Shown here piece after piece: positions 44,195 to 53,893 of a stretch of 64,000 bases of DNA (position 1 is the first letter of the stretch; the number at the start of each line of letters is the position of its first letter). A program made the position numbers and the translations under genes. The notes beneath the pieces are model-generated. The model saw nothing but the letters and a program-made list of their open reading frames with translations, was not told where the DNA came from and did not search any database. The stretch spans positions 1 through 64,000 of the forward strand of contig NZ_JAQZBC010000004.1 in assembly GCF_029239295.1 (NCBI RefSeq), given 5' to 3'. The stretch comes from Sphingomonas sp. (GTDB lineage Bacteria; Pseudomonadota; Alphaproteobacteria; Sphingomonadales; Sphingomonadaceae).

Positions 44195-44647
44195 TCAGCT
44201 CAGCCGGTCGATCGCCTCACGATCCAGATTGCCCGGGATGATCATCAGCGGGACGGGCAGCGTGCCGGCCTGACCGGCGAAGTGGGTGACGAGTGGGCCG
44301 GGCGGGCCATCGGCGGCTGCGCCAAGCACCAGCGCGGCGACTTCCGGGTTGGCGGCGAGCAGTTCGCGGATGATCTTGGGCCCATCGCCCTGGCGGACCG
44401 TGATCGAAGGGCGCAGCCCCGATTCTTCGAGCAGCGTCCCGGCCGCCTTTGCCACCAGCCCCTCCGCATGGCGGCGGGCCTCATCCTCGATCGTTGCCTG
44501 GACGCCGCCAAAGGCGATGAACTCCTGCTGCTCCACCAGCGCCAGGATCTCCACGCCGCCGCCGGTCTTGACGGCGCGACGCGCGGAGAAGCGAAGCGCG
44601 ATCTCCGCCTCCGGAGTTTCATCAATCACGGTGAGATAAATGCGCAT
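44195..44647 (-). CDS. universal stress protein (UspA family)
   Basis: A 150-residue Usp-domain protein: N-terminal [20 protein letters not shown], then a helical middle and a C-terminal [23 protein letters not shown] region resembling the nucleotide-binding G-2x-G-9x-G(S/T), which here is modified (Gly-Pro-rich). ATP binding is therefore uncertain. The ATG is chosen at MRIYLT. It is divergent from pdhC with 108 bases between the starts. Confidence 0.82.
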   Translation of the reverse strand: MRIYLTVIDETPEAEIALRFSARRAVKTGGGVEILALVEQQEFIAFGGVQATIEDEARRHAEGLVAKAAGTLLEESGLRPSITVRQGDGPKIIRELLAANPEVAALVLGAAADGPPGPLVTHFAGQAGTLPVPLMIIPGNLDREAIDRLS

Positions 44648-44755
44648 TATATTGTCATCGCCCCTGTAAGGCGCCACTTATCCGCCTGCGGGGTTGACCG
44701 CGCAAGGCCTCGGCGCAAGAGACGGGCGCCCCGCCAGGAACCGCTGAGGACCTTC

Positions 44756-46090
44756 ATGTCGATCGAAATCAAGATGCCCGCGCTCTCCCCCACGATGGAG
44801 GAAGGCACGCTGGCGAAATGGCTGGTGAAGGAAGGCGATACCGTCAAGGCGGGCGACCTCATGGCCGAGATCGAGACCGACAAGGCGACGATGGAATTCG
44901 AAGCCGTTGACGAAGGCGTGGTCGGCAAGCTGGTGGTGCCCGAGGGGACTGACGGCGTGAAGGTCGGCACGGTCATCATGCTGCTCGAGGGTGAAGGCGA
45001 GGAAAGCACGCCGGCGAAGAAGGAGGCGCCTGCCCAGCAGGAAACGGCCGCCGAGCCGGCTGCGCCTGCACCTGCGAAGGAGCAGGTCGACGCGCCGGTC
45101 GATCGTGAGACCGGCGAGCCTGTTGCGGCGGACAATCCCGAGACGAAGCCGGCCGCTGCACAGCCACAGCAGCCTGCAACGCGCAATGGCGAACGCGTGA
45201 AGGCCAGCCCGCTGGCGCGGCGTATCGCCGCCGAGAAGGGTGTCGACATCGCGACGCTGACGGGATCGGGTCCGAACGGCCGCATCGTGAAGGCCGATGT
45301 GGAAGGCGCGCAGCCGGGCGCCGCTGCCGCCGCCCCGCAGGCTGCCAGTGCACCGGCCGCCGCGCCGAGCGCCGCGCCGGCCGCTGTCCAGATCCCCGAC
45401 ATTCCGCACGAGACGACGAAGCTCAGCAACATGCGCAAGACGATTGCGCGTCGCCTGACGGAATCGAAGCAGCAGGTGCCGCACATCTACCTGACGGTGG
45501 ACGTGCGCCTCGACAAGCTGCTGAAGCTGCGCAGCGAATTGAACGAGAGCCTGAGCGCGCGGGGCGTGAAGCTCTCGGTCAACGACCTGATGATCAAGGC
45601 GCTGGCGGTTGCGCTGATCCAGGTGCCCAAGTGCAATGTGATGTACACGCCGAACGAGCTCGTCACGTTCCAGCGCGCCGACATCTCGGTCGCCGTGTCG
45701 ACGCCCGAGGGGCTGATCACGCCAGTGATCACCGAGGCGGATTCGGCGTCGCTTTCGTCCATCTCGACGCGGATGAAGGATCTGGCCGCGCGCGCCCGCG
45801 ACAAGAAGCTGAAGCCGGAGGAGTTCACCGGCGGCACCGCATCGCTGAGCAACATGGGCATGTACGGGATCAAGCAGTTCGAGGCGGTGATCAATCCGCC
45901 GCAGGGCATGATCCTTGCGGTCGGCGCCGGCGAGAAGCGCCCCTATGTGATCGACGACGCGCTGGGCATCGCCACGGTGATGAGCGCGACCGGCAGTTTC
46001 GACCATCGCGCGATCGACGGTGCCGACGGTGCCGAACTGATGCAGGCGTTCAAGGCGCTGTGCGAGAACCCGCTGGGCATGCTGGCCTGA
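44756..46090 (+). CDS. pdhC: pyruvate dehydrogenase complex dihydrolipoamide acetyltransferase (E2)
   Basis: A 444-residue E2 core of the pyruvate dehydrogenase complex. One lipoyl domain (2-78) with lipoylated Lys43 in ETDKATM, an Ala/Pro-rich linker, E3/E1-binding domain (about 143-178; [16 protein letters not shown]), a second linker and the catalytic acyltransferase domain (about 215-444) with [15 protein letters not shown] near the end (His and Asp catalytic). The start follows gctgagga; a frame 158 codons longer overlaps the usp gene and is rejected. E1 genes are not in this operon; lpdA follows. Confidence 0.96.
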   Translation: MSIEIKMPALSPTMEEGTLAKWLVKEGDTVKAGDLMAEIETDKATMEFEAVDEGVVGKLVVPEGTDGVKVGTVIMLLEGEGEESTPAKKEAPAQQETAAEPAAPAPAKEQVDAPVDRETGEPVAADNPETKPAAAQPQQPATRNGERVKASPLARRIAAEKGVDIATLTGSGPNGRIVKADVEGAQPGAAAAAPQAASAPAAAPSAAPAAVQIPDIPHETTKLSNMRKTIARRLTESKQQVPHIYLTVDVRLDKLLKLRSELNESLSARGVKLSVNDLMIKALAVALIQVPKCNVMYTPNELVTFQRADISVAVSTPEGLITPVITEADSASLSSISTRMKDLAARARDKKLKPEEFTGGTASLSNMGMYGIKQFEAVINPPQGMILAVGAGEKRPYVIDDALGIATVMSATGSFDHRAIDGADGAELMQAFKALCENPLGMLA

Positions 46091-46091
46091 C

Positions 46092-46289
46092 ATGACCCGC
46101 GCGGCTGCCGTCGAGCTGATCTACCTCGCCATCGGGCTGGTGGCGACGCAAGCGGTCTTCCGCGCGGCGATCTGGTCCTATCCGCAGGGCGCCGGTTCGT
46201 TGGAGCCGGTGAGCTGGGCGGTGATGCTGGCATTGCTGGCGATGAGCGTGCCGGCGCTGATGAAAGCCGCGCGCAAACCAAGGAACTGA
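46092..46289 (+). CDS. small two-segment membrane protein between pdhC and lpdA
   Basis: A 65-residue protein with two hydrophobic segments (about 8-28 and 40-58) and a basic tail (MKAARKPRN). It starts two bases after the pdhC stop and ends three before lpdA, so it is in the operon. I do not recognise it. It may be a local filler or a membrane partner of the pyruvate dehydrogenase genes. Confidence 0.7.
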   Translation: MTRAAAVELIYLAIGLVATQAVFRAAIWSYPQGAGSLEPVSWAVMLALLAMSVPALMKAARKPRN

Positions 46290-46292
46290 ACA

Positions 46293-47693
46293 GTGGCAGA
46301 CACTTATGATCTCGTCGTCCTCGGCTCGGGGCCGGGGGGATATGTGGCGGCAATCCGCGGCGCGCAGCTGGGGCTGAAGGTCGCGATCGTCGAGCGCGAA
46401 CTGCTGGGCGGCATCTGCCTCAACTGGGGCTGCATTCCGACCAAGGCGCTGCTGCGATCGGCGGAGGTGTTCCACCTGATGAGCCATGCCAAGGACTATG
46501 GCCTGAAGGCGGACGGCATCGTCGCCGATCTGGAGGCGGTGGTGAAGCGGTCGCGCGGCGTCGCCAAGCAGCTCAATCAGGGCGTGACGCACCTGATGAA
46601 GAAGAACAAGATCGCCGTCCACATGGGCACGGGCAAGCTGACCGGGAAGAACAAGCTGACCGTCACCGCCGAGGACGGCAAGGCGACCGAGATCCAGTAC
46701 AAGAACATCATCGTTGCGACGGGCGCGCGTGCGCGCGACCTGCCGTTTGCCAAGGCCGACGGAAAGCGCATCTGGACCTATCGCCACGCGATGACGCCGC
46801 CCGAAATGCCGAAGAAGCTGCTGGTCATCGGATCGGGTGCGATCGGGATCGAGTTCGCCAGCTTCTACAACGACATGGGCGCCGACGTGACGGTCGTCGA
46901 GATGCTCGACCGACTGGTGCCGGTAGAGGATGCGGACATTTCCGCGCATCTGGAGAAGGCGCTGAAGAAGCAGGGCATGACGATCATGACCTCTGCCGGG
47001 GTCAGCGCGGTGGACGTCAGCGACAAGGGCGTCACCGCCAAGCTGAAGGACCAATCGGGCAAGGAAGTGACCGCCGAGTTCAGCCATGTCATCGTAGCGG
47101 TCGGGATCGTGCCGAACACGGAGAATATCGGCCTGAAGGAGCTGGGCGTCGAGATGGACGACCGCGGCTTCCTGAAGACCGATGCGATGTGCCGCACCAA
47201 TGTCGCCGGGGTGTGGGCGATCGGCGATATCACGGCGCCGCCATGGCTGGCGCACAAGGCGAGCCATGAGGGCGTGATCGCGGCCGAGGCGATCGCCGGC
47301 GGACACCCGCATGCGATGGACCCGCGGAACATACCGGGCTGCACCTACTGCCGGCCGCAGATCGCCAGTGTCGGCCTGACCGAAGCGAAGGCGAAGGAAG
47401 CCGGATATGAGGTGAAGGTCGGCAACTTCCCCTTCATCGGCAACGGCAAGGCGATTGCGCTGGGTGAGCCGGAGGGCTTCGTGAAGACGGTGTTTGATGC
47501 AAAGACCGGCGAGCTGCTGGGCGCGCACATGATCGGCGCCGAAGTGACCGAGATGATCCAGGGCTATACCGTCGGCAAGACGCTGGAGACGACCGAGGCG
47601 GAGTTGATGGAAACGGTGTTCCCGCACCCGACGATCAGCGAAGCGATGCATGAATCGGTGCTGAGCGCCTATGGTCGCGCGCTGCACATCTGA
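46293..47693 (+). CDS. lpdA: dihydrolipoyl dehydrogenase (E3)
   Basis: A 466-residue flavoprotein that reoxidises the lipoyl arms of the dehydrogenase complexes with NAD+. The FAD loop is VLGSGPGGYVAAIRG (about 8-22), the redox disulfide is in GICLNWGCIPTKALL (about 43-57), the NAD loop is LVIGSGAIGIEFASF (about 175-189), and the C-terminal HPTISEAMHESV has the catalytic His-Glu. The start is GTG at 46293 after aaggaact; no ATG fits. It is the last gene of the pdhC operon, with a strong terminator following. Confidence 0.96.
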   Translation: MADTYDLVVLGSGPGGYVAAIRGAQLGLKVAIVERELLGGICLNWGCIPTKALLRSAEVFHLMSHAKDYGLKADGIVADLEAVVKRSRGVAKQLNQGVTHLMKKNKIAVHMGTGKLTGKNKLTVTAEDGKATEIQYKNIIVATGARARDLPFAKADGKRIWTYRHAMTPPEMPKKLLVIGSGAIGIEFASFYNDMGADVTVVEMLDRLVPVEDADISAHLEKALKKQGMTIMTSAGVSAVDVSDKGVTAKLKDQSGKEVTAEFSHVIVAVGIVPNTENIGLKELGVEMDDRGFLKTDAMCRTNVAGVWAIGDITAPPWLAHKASHEGVIAAEAIAGGHPHAMDPRNIPGCTYCRPQIASVGLTEAKAKEAGYEVKVGNFPFIGNGKAIALGEPEGFVKTVFDAKTGELLGAHMIGAEVTEMIQGYTVGKTLETTEAELMETVFPHPTISEAMHESVLSAYGRALHI

Positions 47694-47708
47694 TCGCAGC
47701 AGCGCTAT

Positions 47709-47748
47709 GAAAAGGGGCGGCCGGAGGAAACCTCCGCCGCCCCTTTTT
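47709..47748. terminator. intrinsic terminator after lpdA
   Basis: A long stem starting with aaaaggggcggc and ending with gccgccccttttt, with one bulged base and an aaa loop; T-run on the plus strand, and an A-rich arm that gives one on the minus strand too. It lies between convergent lpdA and hydrolase genes. Confidence 0.85.
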
Positions 47749-47761
47749 CGTGGAGTGAGGA

Positions 47762-48586
47762 TCAGCGGCTGAGGAAGGTCAGCAGATCCTCCGTCAGGCG
47801 ATCGCTCTCAGTGGCGAACAGGCCGTGGGGTGCGCCATCATATTCGACCAGCTGGCTGGCCGCGATACCGGCAGCGGCGGCGCGCCCGGTCGCGTCGATC
47901 GGCACCGTCTTGTCGCCGGTGCCGTGGATGACGAGCGTCGGCACGCGAAAGGCCGGAAGGTCAGGCCGGAAGTCGGTGAAGCTGAAGCTCTTCGCGCATT
48001 CCAGGGTCGAGCGGAGCGAGGCCTGCATGGCAATACGCCAGGCCCATTCAAGCATCGGCTGGCTGACCGGACTGGTGACATAGCCGACGCCGAAGAAATC
48101 CTTGAAGAAATTGTGGAAGAAGTTCGGCCGGTCTTCCTTGATACCCTCCGCGATCTGCAGCAGCTGATGCTCCGGCACGCCGTGCGGATTGTCGTCCGTC
48201 TTGAGCATGTAGGGCACGACCGAACCGACGAGCACGGCGGAATTGACGCCCCGGCCGTCATGGCGGCTCATGTAGCGGGCGACCTCTCCGCCGCCCATCG
48301 AGAAGCCGACCAGCGTTGCATCCTGTTCGACACCGGCGGCCTTCATCACATCGGCCAGATCATCGGTGAGTGTATCGTAATCGTAGCCCGACCACGGCTG
48401 GCTGGAGCGACCGAAGCCACGCCGATCATAGGAAATGACGCGATAGCCGGCCTCTGCCAGCGCAACGGCCTGCGGATCCCAGCTGTCGGCCGACAGCGGC
48501 CAGCCGTGGATCAGCACGACGGGTCGACCCTCGCCCCAATCCTTCACGAAGATGTCCGCTCCATCACGTGTCTTGACGTAGGGCAT
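47762..48586 (-). CDS. alpha/beta hydrolase
   Basis: A 274-residue alpha/beta hydrolase close to the non-haem chloroperoxidase/esterase group. The oxyanion region is LIHGWPLSADSWD (about 26-38), the nucleophile Ser in GFSMGGGEVARY (about 94-105), the acid Asp in HGTGDKTVP (about 226), and the His in YDGAPHGLF (about 253-261). It acts on esters or peracids; the natural substrate is unknown. The ATG follows ccggagttactc. It is a lone gene, divergent from nothing, and 56 bases from the neighbouring MFS gene on the same strand. Confidence 0.9.
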   Translation of the reverse strand: MPYVKTRDGADIFVKDWGEGRPVVLIHGWPLSADSWDPQAVALAEAGYRVISYDRRGFGRSSQPWSGYDYDTLTDDLADVMKAAGVEQDATLVGFSMGGGEVARYMSRHDGRGVNSAVLVGSVVPYMLKTDDNPHGVPEHQLLQIAEGIKEDRPNFFHNFFKDFFGVGYVTSPVSQPMLEWAWRIAMQASLRSTLECAKSFSFTDFRPDLPAFRVPTLVIHGTGDKTVPIDATGRAAAAGIAASQLVEYDGAPHGLFATESDRLTEDLLTFLSR

Positions 48587-48641
48587 GAGTAACTCCGGTT
48601 AGTGTCGTCGCGTGAACGAGCGGACGGCACCCGCGTTCCGG

Positions 48642-50048
48642 TCAGCGCGGCTGGCGGAGCGTCGGCACTTCCTCGCGTATCTCGGCTATGTCGGGGCTGC
48701 GCATCGAGGGGCGCAGCCGCGCGACGCTGCACAGGCCGGCGACGAGCGCGAGACCCGCGGCGACCAGCGGAGGGACGGCCCCGGTGCCCACGCCGCCGGC
48801 GAGCAGCGCGGCCACCAGTGTGGCGCCGATCGTCTGCCCCGTCAGCCGCAGCGTGGAGATGAGGCCGCCCGCCGCCGCCGCGCGGTGCGGTGGTGCAGAG
48901 CCGACCACCAGCCGCGCATTGGGCGAAAGGTACAATCCGAAGCCGGAGCCGCATAAGGCCATGCGCCACGCGACGTCGAGCAAACCGGGATCTGCCGGCA
49001 GGGTGGCGAGAAGCGCGAGAGCGGTCAGCGTCACCGCCATGCCGATCCCACCCAGAATCCCCGCCGGTACCCGGTCCGACAGTACGCCCGACAGCGGCGC
49101 GACGAACATGTTGGTCAGTGGCCAGGGCGCGATGCAGGTACCGATCTGCGCCGGGGTAAAACCCAGCGCGGCGAGCCGGAAGGGTGTGGAGACCAGCACC
49201 GTCATCGAGGCCATGAAGGCGGTAAGGTTCCCGATCGCTGACAAGGCGATGATTGGCCGGGCGAGCAGATCAACCGGCAGGATCGGTGCGGCAATGCCCA
49301 ATTCGCGGCGGACGAAGAACCAGCCGATCACCGCGCCGGCAGCGACGACGGCGGCGCTCACCACCGGGCTGTCGCCGTGAACGAAGCTTTCCGCGCCACC
49401 GATGATCAACCCGAACATCGCCGCGCACATGATCGCGCCAGGCAGATCAAGTCGCGTGAGGCGCGGCGCCGGATCGGGAAGCCAGCGGCCGAGCACGAGG
49501 CTGATGAGTGCCGGCGGGATGGTGCAGGCGAACACCCATGGCCAGGGTGCCACCGCCAGCACCAGGCCGCCGATCGTCGGCGCGGCGGCGGCAGCGCTGG
49601 TGACCACCACCGCGTTGATCCCGAGGCCACGACCGAGCTGCCGTGCGGGATAGGTCTGGCGGATCAGCGCCGAGGAGACGCTGAGCACGCCAGCCGCCCC
49701 GATCGCCTGCATGGCGCGAACGATCAGTAGGAAGGGCAGGCTTTCGGCGAAGAAGCAGAGCAGCGTCGCCAGGGTGAAGACGATCTGTCCGGCCTGATAC
49801 GTCCGTTTGAGGCCGATGCGCTCGGCGATCCCGGAGAAGGGCAGGAGCAGCATCACCAGCGTGACCTGGTAAACGGTGACGATCGACACGACGGCGCTCG
49901 ATGCGACGCCGAGATCGCGCGCGATGGTCGGCAGGGCCACGTTGGCGATGGTGCCATCGATGATCACCAGCGCCGATCCGCAACCGAGCGCGCCGATCGC
50001 GAGAAGGCGGCGGGGAAGCGGCAGGCCGTCGGACATCGCGATGGTCAT
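48642..50048 (-). CDS. MFS transporter, DHA2 (EmrB/QacA-like) type
   Basis: A 468-residue exporter with about 14 membrane segments and the DHA2-type opening (IDGTIANVALPTIARDLG, about 26-43), the motif of EmrB/QacA drug/H+ antiporters. QTYPARQLGRGLGINAVV is the segment after helix 5. No EmrA-type membrane fusion protein is adjacent, so it probably works alone at the inner membrane against lipophilic compounds. The start may alternatively be the ATG at 50036. The substrate is unknown. Confidence 0.88.
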   Translation of the reverse strand: MTIAMSDGLPLPRRLLAIGALGCGSALVIIDGTIANVALPTIARDLGVASSAVVSIVTVYQVTLVMLLLPFSGIAERIGLKRTYQAGQIVFTLATLLCFFAESLPFLLIVRAMQAIGAAGVLSVSSALIRQTYPARQLGRGLGINAVVVTSAAAAAPTIGGLVLAVAPWPWVFACTIPPALISLVLGRWLPDPAPRLTRLDLPGAIMCAAMFGLIIGGAESFVHGDSPVVSAAVVAAGAVIGWFFVRRELGIAAPILPVDLLARPIIALSAIGNLTAFMASMTVLVSTPFRLAALGFTPAQIGTCIAPWPLTNMFVAPLSGVLSDRVPAGILGGIGMAVTLTALALLATLPADPGLLDVAWRMALCGSGFGLYLSPNARLVVGSAPPHRAAAAGGLISTLRLTGQTIGATLVAALLAGGVGTGAVPPLVAAGLALVAGLCSVARLRPSMRSPDIAEIREEVPTLRQPR

Positions 50049-50282
50049 AAGCCGATGGAAGACGCGGACAAGCGGCCGATTGCGGGAAAATCGCCCGCGG
50101 AGATTTCGGAAGGCACCGGGGGGAACGCGTTCGGTGTTGGACGTCGAGAGTTGCGAGCGTGCACCCGCGGGCCGACGTGGATCGATGCGATGAGCATGGG
50201 GTTCACCTACCCCGCGCGAGATGCCGGTTTTTGACTACGACAGGGCTGTTACATCGAGCCCGCGCACCATATTTAGCGGCGG

Positions 50283-52397
50283 ATGAAGACCAATCGCGTT
50301 GTGAAACATCTTGTGGCTGTCGCTCTGGGAGCGCTTGCGGCGACGGGAAGTGTCGCCCAAATCGCTCCCATGACGAACGATCCGTACATCTGGCTTGAGG
50401 ACAAGGACGGTGCGCGCGCGCTGGCTTGGGTGGAAGCTGAAAACGCCAGGACGCTCGCGCGGCTGGAGAGCGACCCGCGCTATCGCACGTTCTACGACGA
50501 GGCGCTGGCGATCGCGTCGGCGCAGGACCGTATCGCGATGCCCGAGATGCTGGGCGACCGGATCTTCAATTTCTGGCGCGATCAGAAGCACCCGCAGGGG
50601 ATCTGGCGCTGGACGACGGCGAAGGATTACGCGACCGCGACGCCGCGCTGGCAGACGCTGATCGATGTCGACGCGCTGTCGCAGGCGGAAGGCAAGAAGT
50701 GGGTGTGGAAGGGCGTAGTCTGCCTGGAACCCGGCGAGCGCCGCTGCCTGATCACGCTGAGCGAGGGTGGCGAGGACGCGACGTCGCTGCGCGAGTTCGA
50801 TCTGGTCGACGGCCGGTTCGTGAAGGACGGCTTTTCGCTGCCGACGTCCAAGCAGAATGCCGGTTGGATCGACAACGACACGCTGATCCTGTCGCGCGAC
50901 TGGGGCGAGGGCACGCTGAGCAAGTCGGGCTATCCGTTCGTGGTCAAGATCCTGAAGCGTGGGCAGCCGTTGAGCGAGGCGCGCGAGATCTATCGCGGGA
51001 CCAGCGACGACATCGGTGTGTTTCCATCGGTGATCGTGGACGCCGATGGCAATCGCGCGGTGGTGATCACCCGCGCCAAGACGTTCTTTACCTCCGAAAC
51101 CCTGCTGTGGGACGGCAAAACGGCGAAGAAGATCGCTATGCCGGACAAGGTGGAATCGGTCGGACTGGTCAAGGGCCGGCTGATCTTCCGTACCAGCGAG
51201 CCGTGGGGCGCGGTGCCTGAGGGGGCGCTTGCCTCCTTGCCGCTGAAGGACGCGCTGGCGGGAACGGGGACGCCGACCGTGATCTTCGCGCCGGCGGCAC
51301 GCCAATCCGTCGAGGGCGGTAACGTGCGGGTGACGCGCAATGCGGTGGTCGCGGCAATTTACGACAATGTGCGCGGCCGCGCGATGGTATTTACGCCGTC
51401 GGGCGAGGCGTGGAGCAGCCGGAGCCTCAAGCTGCCCGACAATCTTTCGGTCGACATGGTGGCCACCGATATTGCCAGCGACGACGGCTACCTCGCGGTG
51501 TCGGGCTTCACCACGCCGACACTACTGATGGCGTTCAACACCGCGAGCGATGCAGCGCCGGTGACGGTCAAGTCGGCACCGGCACGCTTCGATGCCACTG
51601 GCCTTGTGGTAGAGCAGCATGAGGCGCCGTCGTCCGACGGCACCAAGATCCCGTATTTCGTCGTTCGCCGGTCCGATACGCCGCTGAACGGCAGCACGCC
51701 GACGCTGATGACGGCTTATGGCGGGTTCGCGGTGTCCAACACGCCCTATTATTCGGGCATCACCGGCAAGCTGTGGCTGGAGCGGGGCGGCGCGTTCGTG
51801 CTCGCGAACATCCGCGGCGGGGGCGAATTCGGGCCGGCCTGGCACGAGGCGGGCCGCAAGACACGCCGCCAGCTGATCTTCGACGATTTCGCCAACATCG
51901 CGCGTGATCTGTTCGCGCGCGGGATCACCAGTGCGTCACGCCTGGGCATCTATGGCGGGTCGAACGGTGGCTTGCTGATGGGCGTCGAGATGACCCAGCA
52001 TCCGGAGCTGTGGGGGGCGGTGACGATCCAGGTGCCGCTGCTGGACATGCTGCGCTACGAAGGCATTGCAGCAGGCGCGTCGTGGGTGGACGAATATGGC
52101 TCGGTCAGCGTGCCCGAGGAGCGCGCGTTTCTCGAGCGGATCTCGCCTTATCATGCGCTACGTCGCGACGGGCGGTACCCGGAGCCGTATATCTGGACGA
52201 CGACAAAGGACGATCGCGTCGGGCCGCAGCATGCGCGCAAATTTGCCGCTCGGATGCACGAATACGGACTGCCATATCTGTTCTACGAGGATACGGCCGG
52301 CGGCCATTCGGGCGATGCCGACATTGCGCAGGGTGCGCGGCTGCAAGCGTTGCAAATGACGTATTTCGCGCGAAAGCTGATGCCGACCGCGGATTGA
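50283..52397 (+). CDS. prolyl oligopeptidase family serine peptidase
   Basis: A 704-residue S9A-type peptidase with a signal peptide (about 1-22). The beta-propeller (about 75-410) is followed by the catalytic alpha/beta-hydrolase domain: Ser in GIYGGSNGGLL (about 557-567), Asp in TTKDDRVGPQHA (about 643), His in AGGHSGDAD (about 675). It cleaves short peptides after proline or similar residues in the periplasm. The N-terminus after the signal (DPYIWLEDKDGARALAWVE) is typical. The gene is divergent from the DHA2 transporter; 234 bases lie between. Confidence 0.93.
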   Translation: MKTNRVVKHLVAVALGALAATGSVAQIAPMTNDPYIWLEDKDGARALAWVEAENARTLARLESDPRYRTFYDEALAIASAQDRIAMPEMLGDRIFNFWRDQKHPQGIWRWTTAKDYATATPRWQTLIDVDALSQAEGKKWVWKGVVCLEPGERRCLITLSEGGEDATSLREFDLVDGRFVKDGFSLPTSKQNAGWIDNDTLILSRDWGEGTLSKSGYPFVVKILKRGQPLSEAREIYRGTSDDIGVFPSVIVDADGNRAVVITRAKTFFTSETLLWDGKTAKKIAMPDKVESVGLVKGRLIFRTSEPWGAVPEGALASLPLKDALAGTGTPTVIFAPAARQSVEGGNVRVTRNAVVAAIYDNVRGRAMVFTPSGEAWSSRSLKLPDNLSVDMVATDIASDDGYLAVSGFTTPTLLMAFNTASDAAPVTVKSAPARFDATGLVVEQHEAPSSDGTKIPYFVVRRSDTPLNGSTPTLMTAYGGFAVSNTPYYSGITGKLWLERGGAFVLANIRGGGEFGPAWHEAGRKTRRQLIFDDFANIARDLFARGITSASRLGIYGGSNGGLLMGVEMTQHPELWGAVTIQVPLLDMLRYEGIAAGASWVDEYGSVSVPEERAFLERISPYHALRRDGRYPEPYIWTTTKDDRVGPQHARKFAARMHEYGLPYLFYEDTAGGHSGDADIAQGARLQALQMTYFARKLMPTAD

Positions 52398-52485
52398 GCG
52401 TACCCCGACAGGTGCAATTGCGGAACGCAGGGTTGCACAAAACGAATGTTGCTGCGGTGCAGCAGGGTGGATATTGCCGTTGAAC

Positions 52486-52833
52486 ATGAAGCTGAATACC
52501 GACCAGGATCAGGTCGCCCCGCCGCCGCCGCCCGCCACCATGCCCGTCGTCTTCGAGGCCATCGTCAAGCAGCAGGCGCTGGCCGCGACCTATAACCGGG
52601 GCGAGGTGACCATCGCGCCGCACATCGTCTACACCAAACATGGTGAATATTACCTCGACGCGGTGACACTGGAACGCGACGGCAAGCCCCCGCGCGAGCC
52701 CAAGATCGGTGCATTCAAGATCGTCGGGCTGGGTGGCATGCGCGTAACCCCGCGGCGGTTCACCCCGAGTGAACTCTTCAACCCGCGCGAAGAGCGTTAC
52801 GACGGGGTGACCCTGCTGGCGGTCGAAGGCTGA
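52486..52833 (+). CDS. conserved hypothetical protein
   Basis: A 115-residue soluble, acidic-to-neutral protein of unknown family. It has a Pro-rich opening (APPPPPATMP), then a beta-rich core with HIVYTKHGEYYLDAVTLERDGKPPREPKIG, in which a charged ExxxD/GKPPREPK stretch resembles WYL-like or SH3-like sensor folds. A TTG four codons upstream (52474) has agggtgg close by and is an alternative start. No enzyme motif is seen and no function can be given. Confidence 0.7.
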   Translation: MKLNTDQDQVAPPPPPATMPVVFEAIVKQQALAATYNRGEVTIAPHIVYTKHGEYYLDAVTLERDGKPPREPKIGAFKIVGLGGMRVTPRRFTPSELFNPREERYDGVTLLAVEG

Positions 52834-52883
52834 TCCTGCTCTTGCGCTGGCGCCGTCCATTCGGGCAGCGTTAGCGCCGCCGG

Positions 52884-53402
52884 TCAGCGGCAGCGGATCT
52901 GCTGATTGCTTTGATCGACCGCGCGGCCGGCCAGCGCGCCGGCAGCACCGCCCAGCAGCGTACCCACCGTGCGGCTGCGGCCACCGTCAATGACATTGCC
53001 GAGCACGCCGCCGAGTGCGCCGCCGACGATCAGGCCAGTGGTGCCGTCCGAGCGCCGGCAATAATAGCGGCCGTCAGAGCCGGAATAGACGCGATCATTG
53101 GGGCCGAGCGCGCGTTCCTGGCCGGACGGGCGATAATAGCGGCTGGGGTCATAATCGCCTTCGTCGCGCCATTGCGCGTCGTCGTAGCGGGGGTCGGCCG
53201 GTGCCGGTCTGTATCCGCTGCCGGGCACGCGTCGTACCGACTGATAGCGATCATATTCGCTGCGGAATGTATCCAGTTCACGCTCGAACCGTTCCTGCGC
53301 GGCGCGGAATCGCGCGTCGTCTGCGGCGGATTGCGCCAGCGCCGGGGCGCCGAGTCCGGCGGTTGCGGCACCCATGATGATTGCGAAGTGACGAAGCGAC
53401 AT
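52884..53402 (-). CDS. glycine-zipper 2TM domain envelope protein
   Basis: A 172-residue exported protein: signal peptide 1-23 (ending APALAQ), charged helix (about 28-56), Tyr/Pro/Arg-rich middle with RYDDAQWRDEGDYDPSRYY, a Cys-bearing YYCRRSDGTTG (about 112), and a glycine-zipper pair (about 122-163; IVGGALGGVLGNVIDGG and GGAAGALAGRAVD). The C-terminal Cys may pair with the internal Cys. These proteins are thought to insert in the outer membrane or periplasm. Function unknown. Confidence 0.83.
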   Translation of the reverse strand: MSLRHFAIIMGAATAGLGAPALAQSAADDARFRAAQERFERELDTFRSEYDRYQSVRRVPGSGYRPAPADPRYDDAQWRDEGDYDPSRYYRPSGQERALGPNDRVYSGSDGRYYCRRSDGTTGLIVGGALGGVLGNVIDGGRSRTVGTLLGGAAGALAGRAVDQSNQQIRCR

Positions 53403-53500
53403 GTCGCGATCCTCTCCCGACCCTAAAAGGGGCGCCCACGATCGGGCAAAGCGGATACGGTTGCGCGGGCGTATCGTTCCCGACGATCAGGAGGATGGTG

Positions 53501-53893
53501 ATGGACGAGGAGAGCGGCGCCAGGCGCGTGGCGCGCTGGTTTTTGATGGCGTTCTACCTGATCGCCGGCATCGGCCATCTGGTGTTTACGGATGCGATGG
53601 TACGGATCGTGCCGTCGTTCGTACCAGCGCCGCGCCTGGTGGTGCTGGCGACCGGGTTGGCGGAGCTGGTCGGTGTGATCGGGCTTGCCCTTCCGCGATG
53701 GCGCCGCGCGGCCGGCTGGGCCCTTGCGGCCTATGCGCTGTGCGTTTGGCCAGCAAATGTGCAGCACGCAGTGATCGACCTGTCGAGCGGCACGGGGCTG
53801 CCGATCGGCTATCACGCATCACGCCTGCTGTTGCAGCCGCTGATCATCTGGTGGGCGCTGTGGGCGAGTGGCGCGGTACGGGTGAGACGCTAG
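53501..53893 (+). CDS. DoxX-like small membrane protein
   Basis: A 130-residue protein with four membrane segments (about 12-30, 42-62, 67-87 and 104-123) and the LIAGIGHLVFTDAMVRIVP opening of the DoxX family. DoxX-type proteins are linked to quinone or thiol redox chemistry, but most are uncharacterised. The ATG at 53501 has aggagg six bases upstream; an ATG two codons earlier abuts that site. The stop overlaps the end of the convergent hydroxylase gene by four bases. Confidence 0.82.
   Translation: MDEESGARRVARWFLMAFYLIAGIGHLVFTDAMVRIVPSFVPAPRLVVLATGLAELVGVIGLALPRWRRAAGWALAAYALCVWPANVQHAVIDLSSGTGLPIGYHASRLLLQPLIIWWALWASGAVRVRR

Noticed and set aside
44678-46093. 471-codon minus-strand frame opposite pdhC
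   Set aside because: Shadow of pdhC; rich in Arg and His without any fold signal.
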